From assembly GCA_910586005.1 (NCBI GenBank), contig CAJUHG010000102.1:1-6574 (forward strand): 6,574 bases of DNA. Direction: 5' to 3'. A program made the translations under genes and the position numbers. Positions 1 to 6,022 of this stretch are shown piece after piece (within the stretch, counting starts at the first letter, position 1; every line of letters starts with the position of its first letter). The notes under the pieces were generated by a model. It worked only from the letters and a program-made list of their open reading frames with translations. It was not told the origin of the DNA and ran no database searches. The DNA comes from an uncultured Lachnospiraceae bacterium (lineage in GTDB: Bacteria; Bacillota; Clostridia; Lachnospirales; Lachnospiraceae).

Positions 1-1269
1 GCTATAAGGTTGTAAGGGTTCTGCATTGTATTTTACAGTACTAGCCACAATCTCTCGTTCCGCATAGGTCATTCCAATAATTTCTGATGCCATAATAATC
101 TGATAAGAACACTCTGCCTGATTTACAAGGCTCACATAACGACCACAATCGTGAAGGATAGAAGCCACTTGTATAAGCAAACGTTCTCTTTTTCCCATTC
201 CATGTACTTTCTTCATGGCATCAAAAATAGCAGTGGACATATTTAAAACTGCCTCTGTATGATTAGAATATCCTTGATAATGCTCTGCAATATTTTTAGC
301 TGCTGTCAGAATATCCTTTTCAAAATCATGGTCAAAATGAAGCATCCTATTTTTTTCTGCATAATCACAGACAATTCCATCATTAATATTCACACCTGGA
401 ACCCAAATATAACGCGCATTCAATTCTTCTGTCAAACGTTTATAAAGTACCACAGAAGGAATAATTAATGGGTCATGCTCATTTGCAAGATTTAGTTCCT
501 TAGAAATCTCCTCCGAAGATTTTTTATACCATTTATTCAATAATTTAATAAAACGCTCTGTTTCAATTGTGCCATCTTCTTCTTTCTTGGAAAATCCTTT
601 GGTCATTTCTCCAATATAATCTCCCATAATTACAATATATTTTATATCTATATCTTGTAGATAAATTCGCTTAAAAATCTCTAATTCTTTATCTATCAAT
701 TCCTGTATTTGTGTCTCATAATGAGAAACTAAATTTTCAATTGTTGACAATTTTTCTCTAATTCGCATAATACCTAATTCAATATGCTGAGTAGTCATAA
801 CAGCACCTTTTTGAAATAAGGTAATCTGCATACTTCCGCCTCCTACATTAACAATGGCGGCACCTTTTTGAATCATCTTTTCAAATTCTGGAGATATTAC
901 AAGGGATTTATAGCCCATCAAACGATGTTCAGAATTTCCAAGAACTGTAACGTTAATTTTTGTACGAAGACGTATCTGATCCAAAATAAAAAGCTCATTG
1001 CTTACATTTCTAAATACATTCCCTACATATGCCTTATAATCATCTACTTTATATCCATTCATAATAGAATGAAATTCTTTTAAAATCAGACAAAGTTCTT
1101 CCACTAATTCATATCCAATAATTCCTTTATTATATGCATCTCTTCCCAATTCTACATGACTGCGTATATAATCTATAGTTCTTATTCTCCGGTTTGCGGA
1201 AATCTCAAATATTTTTAGGCTCACCTCATAAGAGCCAATATAAATTGCTGCAAATGTTGTAATCTTCAT
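1..1269 (-). CDS. Ppx/GppA-like phosphatase family protein with C-terminal HD-type domain (3' end cut by window)
   Basis: Only the first 423 codons are in the window; the reading frame is open to base 1, so the C-terminus is missing. I translated it directly. The N-terminal half has the ASKHA fold layout of exopolyphosphatase/GppA proteins: a first phosphate motif IYIGSYEV (residues 9-16), a middle motif LGNSEHRL (110-117) whose Glu114 aligns with the catalytic Glu of E. coli Ppx (E121), and a second glycine motif NVGGGSMQI (141-149). From about residue 310 there is an HD-type helical domain with ILHDCGRY (371-378), as in long Ppx proteins. The family hydrolyses polyphosphate or pppGpp in the cytoplasm. 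However, the usual Asp residues of both phosphate motifs are replaced here (Tyr10 and Asn141), so activity is doubtful. The ATG at 1267-1269 is preceded by a good GGGAGAAGGA ribosome site. The gene lies 26 bp after the DUF815 gene, so it is probably co-transcribed. The family call is firm; the enzymatic role is not. Confidence 0.88.
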   Translation of the reverse strand, partial: MKITTFAAIYIGSYEVSLKIFEISANRRIRTIDYIRSHVELGRDAYNKGIIGYELVEELCLILKEFHSIMNGYKVDDYKAYVGNVFRNVSNELFILDQIRLRTKINVTVLGNSEHRLMGYKSLVISPEFEKMIQKGAAIVNVGGGSMQITLFQKGAVMTTQHIELGIMRIREKLSTIENLVSHYETQIQELIDKELEIFKRIYLQDIDIKYIVIMGDYIGEMTKGFSKKEEDGTIETERFIKLLNKWYKKSSEEISKELNLANEHDPLIIPSVVLYKRLTEELNARYIWVPGVNINDGIVCDYAEKNRMLHFDHDFEKDILTAAKNIAEHYQGYSNHTEAVLNMSTAIFDAMKKVHGMGKRERLLIQVASILHDCGRYVSLVNQAECSYQIIMASEIIGMTYAEREIVASTVKYNAEPLQPYS

Positions 1270-1295
1270 ATTTGTTCCTTCTCCCTACTTTTCGA

Positions 1296-2588
1296 TTACT
1301 GTTTTCCCAATAGATAATCAATAAACTGTTGTGCTGTTCTTCCAGAAAGTCCTCCATGATTTAATTCCCACTTATTTGCCTCAAGCAGCAATTGTTCCTC
1401 TTGCATCTGAATATAATTTCTTTTTGCCAAATATTTTACAATCTCTTGAAATTCTTTTTTATCTGGCTTTCCAAAATAAATAGTAACGCCAAACCGTGAT
1501 ACCAATGACAATTTTTCTTGTATGGTATCATTGGTATGAAGCTCATCATCTCTTTCTTCTTTATCACTAAATTTTTCTCTTACCAAATGCCGCCGATTGG
1601 AAGTGGCATAAATCAGTACATTTTCAGGCTTTTTTTCTAATCCTCCCTCAATTACTGCCTTTAGATATTTGTATTCAATTTCAAACTCTTCAAAAGATAA
1701 ATCATCCATATATATAATAAACTTATAATTTCGATTCTTAATCTGTGTAATGACACTATTTAAATCTTGAAATTGATGCTTGTACACCTCAATCATACGC
1801 AGTCCTTGTTCATAATATTGATTTATAATCGCTTTAATACTTGTAGATTTTCCTGTTCCTGCATCTCCAAAGAGAAGACAATTGTTCGCCTGTTTTCCAT
1901 TTACAAAAGCCTCTGTATTATCTATTAATTTCTGTTTGGCAATCTCATAGCCTACCAAATCATCTAAATGTACATGAGCAATATTTGTAATTGGTGTAAT
2001 TTTAACCTCTTCCCCTTTATGTTCCACACGAAATGCTTTGTGAAGCCCTAGATTTCCCACTCCAAATTCCTTGTAAAAGGTTGTCACTTCATCTTTAAAT
2101 TCTTCCACTGTCATTGTCTGTGCCAAGCGTATGCTTAATTCACAAATTCTGTCACGAATCCTGTGGTTAAACACGTTTCCACTTCGATTCGCTCTTTTGT
2201 AATGTCTCAAAACACACAATTCTGGGATATCCAACTGTTCTGCTAGAATATAAAAATCAAAATCGAACAACTCTTTAAAAATAGTAAAATCATAAAATGC
2301 TAAATCATTGATGCTTCCAGAGACACTTCCTCTGATTTCACAAGATGTACTATAGGCATTCTCATTGTTTACTAATAAAAGCGTTAAATAATTCTGCCAT
2401 AAATTTCCCTCAAATCCATGACTTGCAGAAAGCTCTATTAGATGATGAAAACATTCATAACACAAGGCCTGAATATCTTCTTTATTGTAATATTCACTGT
2501 TATAATGTTCCATAATCCAAGTGAAATCTTCAAAAATTCTGCCCTCTTCAAATTCTCGATATAAAATCAGCTTTCTTGCACTTTTCAT
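1296..2588 (-). CDS. DUF815 family AAA+ ATPase (COG2607-like), function unknown
   Basis: A complete 430-residue protein. The C-terminal half is a clear AAA+ module of the DUF815 type: Walker A GDAGTGKST (241-249), Walker B IIYMDD (291-296), the family-typical DDLSFEE and EGGLE segments, sensor 1 ATSNRR (328-333), a candidate arginine finger in SRFG (Arg365), and sensor 2 SGR (415-417). All nucleotide-handling residues are present, so ATP binding and hydrolysis are expected. The first 190 or so residues are a mostly helical domain that I recognise only as part of this family. There is no signal peptide or membrane segment, so it is probably cytoplasmic. The substrate and role are not known; DUF815 proteins are generally annotated only as predicted ATPases. 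The ATG at 2586-2588 follows GGGAAGTGAGG at suitable spacing. The gene begins 20 bp after pheA and ends 26 bp before the Ppx-like gene, so it is the middle gene of a probable three-gene unit. Confidence 0.93.
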   Translation of the reverse strand: MKSARKLILYREFEEGRIFEDFTWIMEHYNSEYYNKEDIQALCYECFHHLIELSASHGFEGNLWQNYLTLLLVNNENAYSTSCEIRGSVSGSINDLAFYDFTIFKELFDFDFYILAEQLDIPELCVLRHYKRANRSGNVFNHRIRDRICELSIRLAQTMTVEEFKDEVTTFYKEFGVGNLGLHKAFRVEHKGEEVKITPITNIAHVHLDDLVGYEIAKQKLIDNTEAFVNGKQANNCLLFGDAGTGKSTSIKAIINQYYEQGLRMIEVYKHQFQDLNSVITQIKNRNYKFIIYMDDLSFEEFEIEYKYLKAVIEGGLEKKPENVLIYATSNRRHLVREKFSDKEERDDELHTNDTIQEKLSLVSRFGVTIYFGKPDKKEFQEIVKYLAKRNYIQMQEEQLLLEANKWELNHGGLSGRTAQQFIDYLLGKQ

Positions 2589-2608
2589 CTATTAATCCTC
2601 ACTTCCCT

Positions 2609-3739
2609 TTAATAATTTCCTAAAACCTTTACATAAAGGGCTTCTTCCATCAGTCCTTTTAAGGCATTCTGCACCGCTCCATCCTTCAAATTTCCTTCCA
2701 AATCAACAAAAAAGCGATATTCAAAACTTTTATCTTTGATAGGTCTTGATTCAATTTTTACCATATTTAAATTATTAAACATAAAATGAGAAAGTATATG
2801 ATAAAGAGAACCACTTTCATGGGAAACTTCAAAACAAATACTGACTTTTTTGGCCTCTTTTAAAGATATGTTTTGATTTCCAACAATAATAAATCTAGTA
2901 CTGTTTTCCTTACTGTAGTTAATATGAGTTTTTAAAATTTTCAATCCATATTTTTTTGCTGTTTCTATACTAGCAATAGCTGCTTGATTTTTTTTCTTGT
3001 CTTCTAATACTTTAATTGCCGCAAATGCAGTGTTTCCTGCTTTTATCCGCTTCCAATTTTTATGTTCCTCTAAGAAATCTATACTCTGCATTAATGCTTG
3101 TGGATGAGAGTATACACAAGTAATATCTGAAAGATTACTTTCTGGCAATCCCAAAAGAGCATGTTCTATTTTAATAATTTGTTCTGCTACAATATAATTG
3201 TCATATTTTACCAACAAATCAAAATTTTCTCCAACAATTCCAGCCGATGAATTTTCAATAGGAAGTACTGCATAATCTGCCTCTCCATTACGAATAGCTT
3301 CCATAGCATCTTCCCATGTCTCTACATGAAAACTATTTGTATTTTCTCCAAAATATGCTTTCATAGCAAGTTCACTGTAAGAGCCTTCCATTCCTTGATA
3401 CACCACTTTATTTGTGATAAATGGAAGTTTGTCCACTTGAGAAAATCCAAACTCTTCTATTTGACCATACCAATTCAACAATTGATATTGGCGCTTCCTA
3501 CTCATTGCCATAATTTGTTCAAATAGTTCTTCCATGTCATAACTGTTTTTCTTATCTTTTACAAGTTCTTTTACCTTTAAAATTTTTTCTTTTTCACGCT
3601 CTTTATCTAGTACTGGTTTTCCAACCGAAATTTTGTACTCTGCAACCTCTGTCGTACGTTTCATTCGCTCTTCATACAAGGCAACAATCTGACTGTCTAT
3701 TTCATCAATTTCCTCCCGAATTTCACCTAAATTTTTCAT
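2609..3739 (-). CDS. pheA: Bifunctional chorismate mutase / prephenate dehydratase (P-protein)
   Basis: This cytoplasmic enzyme converts chorismate to prephenate and then to phenylpyruvate, committing carbon to phenylalanine. It has 376 residues, close to the E. coli P-protein. The AroQ-type chorismate mutase spans about 1-88, with Arg8, Arg25, Lys36 and Arg48-Glu49 in the positions of the E. coli active-site residues. The prephenate dehydratase spans about 110-287, with YQGMEGSYSE (114-123), PIENSSAG (160-167), YSHPQAL (210-216), AAIAS (253-257) and the catalytic STRF (280-283). A C-terminal ACT domain (about 297-376) carries ESGSL (308-312) and ESRP (330-333), the places where phenylalanine binds in feedback-inhibited enzymes. 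The start is supported by AAGGAAG (plus-strand positions 3746-3752), six bases before ATG. It is the first gene after a promoter and leads a unit with the DUF815 and Ppx-like genes. No T-box or leader peptide is seen; control is probably allosteric through ACT. Confidence 0.97.
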   Translation of the reverse strand: MKNLGEIREEIDEIDSQIVALYEERMKRTTEVAEYKISVGKPVLDKEREKEKILKVKELVKDKKNSYDMEELFEQIMAMSRKRQYQLLNWYGQIEEFGFSQVDKLPFITNKVVYQGMEGSYSELAMKAYFGENTNSFHVETWEDAMEAIRNGEADYAVLPIENSSAGIVGENFDLLVKYDNYIVAEQIIKIEHALLGLPESNLSDITCVYSHPQALMQSIDFLEEHKNWKRIKAGNTAFAAIKVLEDKKKNQAAIASIETAKKYGLKILKTHINYSKENSTRFIIVGNQNISLKEAKKVSICFEVSHESGSLYHILSHFMFNNLNMVKIESRPIKDKSFEYRFFVDLEGNLKDGAVQNALKGLMEEALYVKVLGNY

Positions 3740-3767
3740 ATGTCACTTCCTTATTATCTTTTCTTTT

Positions 3768-3796
3768 ATCATATAACAACAAGCCTACAAAGGCAA
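3768..3796 (-). promoter_or_regulatory. Predicted sigma-A-type promoter for pheA
   Basis: Read on the minus strand there is a -35 box TTGCCT (3791-3796, four of six consensus bases), a 17-bp spacer, and a -10 box TATGAT (3768-3773, five of six). The predicted start of transcription is near 3761, giving a leader of only about 20 bases that contains the pheA ribosome site. The DNA upstream (about 3809-3848) is very A/T-rich and could act as an UP element. Spacing and position are convincing, but this is inferred from consensus only. Confidence 0.7.
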
Positions 3797-3808
3797 GTTT
3801 GTAAAGGC
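3783..3808. repeat. Imperfect dyad centred on the pheA -35 box (possible operator)
   Basis: GCCTACAAA (3783-3791) is the inverse complement of TTTGT-AGGC within 3798-3808, interrupted by a two-base AA bulge, with GGCAAG between the arms. The predicted -35 hexamer lies in its centre. The dyad is upstream of the predicted transcription start, so it would act as DNA, for example as a repressor or activator site, rather than as RNA. It could also be chance in A/T-rich sequence. Confidence 0.35.
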
Positions 3809-3848
3809 ATTTTTATAGGAATATTATATTTTCACAATTTTATTTACA

Positions 3849-3878
3849 CGAAGCAAAGATTATCATCGTTCTTGCTCG
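3849..3878 (-). other. Second, imperfect hairpin after the terminator-like repeat
   Basis: CGAAGCAAAGA (3849-3859) can pair with TCTTGCTCG (3870-3878) with two single-base bulges, closing a loop of about ten bases. It lies two bases beyond the perfect inverted repeat, on the side reached later by minus-strand transcription, so the two could form tandem hairpins at the 3' end of the upstream transcript. It has no U-run after it, so a terminator role is unproven. Confidence 0.4.
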
Positions 3879-3879
3879 T

Positions 3880-3915
3880 AAATGGGGTTGTCACAGAAAG
3901 GTGACAACCCCATTT
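3880..3915 (-). terminator. Perfect 15-bp inverted repeat, probable terminator of the fhs-folD-zinc-ribbon unit
   Basis: AAATGGGGTTGTCAC (3880-3894) and GTGACAACCCCATTT (3901-3915) are exact inverse complements around a six-base loop. The stem is strong, with a GGGG/CCCC block near its base, and starts 33 bases past the stop codon of the zinc-ribbon gene. This is the normal place for an intrinsic terminator. The weakness is the tail: on the minus strand only UUU follows the CCCC block before ACGAGC. The plus-strand tail (ATTTCTTAT) is slightly better, but no plus-strand gene feeds it here. Termination may be partial, or the element may have another role. Confidence 0.65.
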
Positions 3916-3948
3916 CTTATACATGAAGTACACATTTTTTTTGGTATG

Positions 3949-5151
3949 CTAACCCTGAGGAATGTAAATATAATTACATTTTAAAACATCAGAAACCATT
4001 CCATACTTATCTACCAGAATCAATGACAAAATATTATTTCCCTCTGGCATATAAATAGGTTCTGTATATTGTTTGGAATCTTGTGTGGGTGCACTACCAT
4101 CCCAGGTATAATATACACTGCAACCTTCTGGCACATATATAGATATTGATTGAGGAGCATAAAAATTGCCACCATCTGGTGTTACTTTTGGAGGATCTGG
4201 TTTTTCAAGTTCTTTTAGAAAATTCTCTGCTATTTCATCACTGTAAATTCCAAGACTATTACAACAAATCGCACGAATTTTCACCTCTCTTCCAGGTTCT
4301 ATCAATATAGGGTCCTTGTATTCTTTTCCCTGTTTTGGATCAGAACCATCCATTGTATAATAAATGGTACAACCAATTTCTCCTGAAATTTTAATGATTA
4401 ATTCTTCTTGAATAAAACTTTCTGAAGAATGAAAAACAGGTGGTTCTACTAAATATTTATCAAACAATTGTAAAATATCACGATTGGTAACATCCTCGCT
4501 TAATTTTTTAATCGCCTCATAATTTTTTTGTTCTGCATATACTTGAATCAATTGTTGGTACGCTTGCTGATTATTATTATCTAGTCTAATTACTTCTTGA
4601 AGTAAGTTCACTGCACCATTGATATCTGTTCTAGAAAGATAAATTTCCACTAAATGTAATCTTGCATCTAAACTATTATTTTCAAGTTCTAATGCACGTT
4701 TCAAACATTTTTCAGCCTTTAGATATTCTTGATCTCTTAGATATTCTTTTGCCTCTTTCATCTGATATTCATATGAATGATCATTAGAATAATTTACTAA
4801 TAAAATAATACCAACAATCAAAACAATAAGAAGAATAAGTGCAATAAATGCCCATATTACAGATTTTTTTTTCTTTTTTGTTTTCTTTTTAACAGAGGAT
4901 TTTTTCTTTTCAGAAGAATTCATTTTTTCTTCTTTTTTATCAGAAAACTGTTGTTCAGAAAAAGTTATCTTTCCTTCGTTTTTGTTAGAATCTTCTTGTT
5001 TCTTTTTCTTTTCTTCTTTTTCTTGTAGTACCTCCCTTAAAAAATCATCTTCTAGAAGATTATAGTCTGATACAATTTGAGCCTCTCTTCCACATACAGA
5101 ACAATACACACATCCTACTCGCAATTCTGCACCACAATTTGCACACTTCAT
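3949..5151 (-). CDS. Membrane-anchored zinc-ribbon / TPR / chitobiase-like repeat protein, function unknown
   Basis: A complete 400-residue protein with a mosaic layout. An N-terminal zinc ribbon has Cys3-x2-Cys6 and Cys17-x2-Cys20. A highly charged Lys/Glu linker follows (about 35-97, ending in a Lys-rich cluster at 84-96). One transmembrane helix spans about 98-119. A TPR-like helical region follows (about 127-220, with YLKAEKCLKRALEL at 143-156 as the clearest repeat). Two beta-sandwich repeats of the chitobiase C-terminal/CHB_HEX type carry YYTMDGSDP (264-272) and YYTWDGSAP (347-355). By the positive-inside rule the zinc ribbon is cytoplasmic and the TPR and C-terminal repeats lie outside the cell membrane. 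Such repeats often mediate carbohydrate or surface contacts, but no catalytic domain is visible and no function can be assigned. The start is supported by AGAGGAA eight bases upstream. It lies 16 bp after folD and is probably the last gene of that unit. Confidence 0.9.
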   Translation of the reverse strand: MKCANCGAELRVGCVYCSVCGREAQIVSDYNLLEDDFLREVLQEKEEKKKKQEDSNKNEGKITFSEQQFSDKKEEKMNSSEKKKSSVKKKTKKKKKSVIWAFIALILLIVLIVGIILLVNYSNDHSYEYQMKEAKEYLRDQEYLKAEKCLKRALELENNSLDARLHLVEIYLSRTDINGAVNLLQEVIRLDNNNQQAYQQLIQVYAEQKNYEAIKKLSEDVTNRDILQLFDKYLVEPPVFHSSESFIQEELIIKISGEIGCTIYYTMDGSDPKQGKEYKDPILIEPGREVKIRAICCNSLGIYSDEIAENFLKELEKPDPPKVTPDGGNFYAPQSISIYVPEGCSVYYTWDGSAPTQDSKQYTEPIYMPEGNNILSLILVDKYGMVSDVLKCNYIYIPQG

Positions 5152-5167
5152 TCCTTCTATTCCTCTT

Positions 5168-6010
5168 TTACTTATCTTCTATGCTTTGTACACAATTATT
5201 CATTAGCATTGCGATAGTCATTGGGCCTACGCCTCCAGGAACTGGAGTAATCGCCGAAGCAATTGGTTCTACTTCATCAAATTTTACATCTCCACATAAT
5301 TTATTATTTTCATCTCTATGAATTCCTACATCTATAACAACTGCTCCCTCTTTTACATATGCAGAACCAATAAATTGTGGTTTGCCAATTGCCACAATTA
5401 AGATATCTGCCTGCTTGCAGATTTCAGGTAGGTTTTTGGTCTTAGAATGGGTAATGGTTACCGTAGCATTCTCCCGCAACATTAAAAGCGCCATTGGTTT
5501 TCCCACAATATTACTTCTTCCAATCACTACACAATTCTTTCCTGTAATCTCTATTCTAGAACGTTTTAAAAGCTGAATAATTCCTGCTGGCGTACAAGAA
5601 ACAAATCCTTTCTGCCCAATAGTCATAGCTCCTACACTTTGTGGATGAAATCCATCTACATCTTTCTTAGGACTAATGGATTGAATAATCTTATCCTCAC
5701 AAATATGTTTTGGCAAAGGAAGTTGTACCAAAATTCCTTTTACTTCTTCTTTGGTATTTAATTCTGCAATTAATTGTAATAATTCTTCTTCTTTTGTCTC
5801 TTCTGGTAATTCATATGCCAAAGATCCAATTCCAATATAAGCACAAGCATTTTTCTTATTGCGCACATAAACACTAGAGGCTGGATCTGTTCCTACTTGA
5901 ATAACTGCAAGCGCTCCTGTTTTTCCATTTGCTTTTAACTCTGCTACTTTTTCTTTTAATTCATCTTTAATTTGCTGAGAAATCTTTTTTCCATCTATAA
6001 TTAATGCCAT
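5168..6010 (-). CDS. folD: Bifunctional methylene-THF dehydrogenase / methenyl-THF cyclohydrolase
   Basis: FolD interconverts 10-formyl-THF, 5,10-methenyl-THF and 5,10-methylene-THF in the cytoplasm, linking formate activation to purine, thymidylate, serine and, in acetogens, methyl-branch metabolism. It is a complete protein of 280 residues, the usual family length. Active-site residues are in place: Tyr48 and Lys52 in the YVRNK segment, Gln96 in VQLPLP (95-100) and Asp119 in KDVDG (116-120). The Rossmann dinucleotide loop GRSNIVGKP (164-172) and the signature PGGVGPMT (258-265) are intact. Whether it uses NADP or NAD cannot be decided by eye. The ATG at 6008-6010 is preceded by AGAAAGGA, which overlaps the TAG stop of fhs, so translation of the two genes is probably coupled. 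It follows fhs by 12 bp and precedes the zinc-ribbon gene by 16 bp. Confidence 0.98.
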   Translation of the reverse strand: MALIIDGKKISQQIKDELKEKVAELKANGKTGALAVIQVGTDPASSVYVRNKKNACAYIGIGSLAYELPEETKEEELLQLIAELNTKEEVKGILVQLPLPKHICEDKIIQSISPKKDVDGFHPQSVGAMTIGQKGFVSCTPAGIIQLLKRSRIEITGKNCVVIGRSNIVGKPMALLMLRENATVTITHSKTKNLPEICKQADILIVAIGKPQFIGSAYVKEGAVVIDVGIHRDENNKLCGDVKFDEVEPIASAITPVPGGVGPMTIAMLMNNCVQSIEDK

Positions 6011-6022
6011 ACTCTTTCCTTT

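Noticed and set aside
259..468. Plus-strand open frame of 69 codons
   Set aside because: It lies wholly antisense to the Ppx-like coding region, has no family resemblance, and its composition is that of a reverse-strand shadow.
868..1083. Plus-strand open frame of 71 codons
   Set aside because: Antisense to the conserved phosphate-motif region of the Ppx-like gene, with no recognisable domain or convincing ribosome site.
3326..3526. Plus-strand open frame of 66 codons
   Set aside because: Antisense to the chorismate mutase/dehydratase part of pheA; a shadow frame.
3740..3948. Possible T-box, riboswitch or leader peptide controlling pheA
   Set aside because: No T-box sequence or specifier hairpin is visible, and the predicted transcription start near 3761 leaves only about 20 bases of leader.
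5139..5321. Plus-strand open frame of 60 codons with a hydrophobic start
   Set aside because: Antisense to the 3' end of folD and the start of the zinc-ribbon gene. The hydrophobic look comes from reading A-rich coding sequence backwards.
5382..5576. Plus-strand open frame of 64 codons
   Set aside because: Antisense to the dinucleotide-binding region of folD; no independent support.
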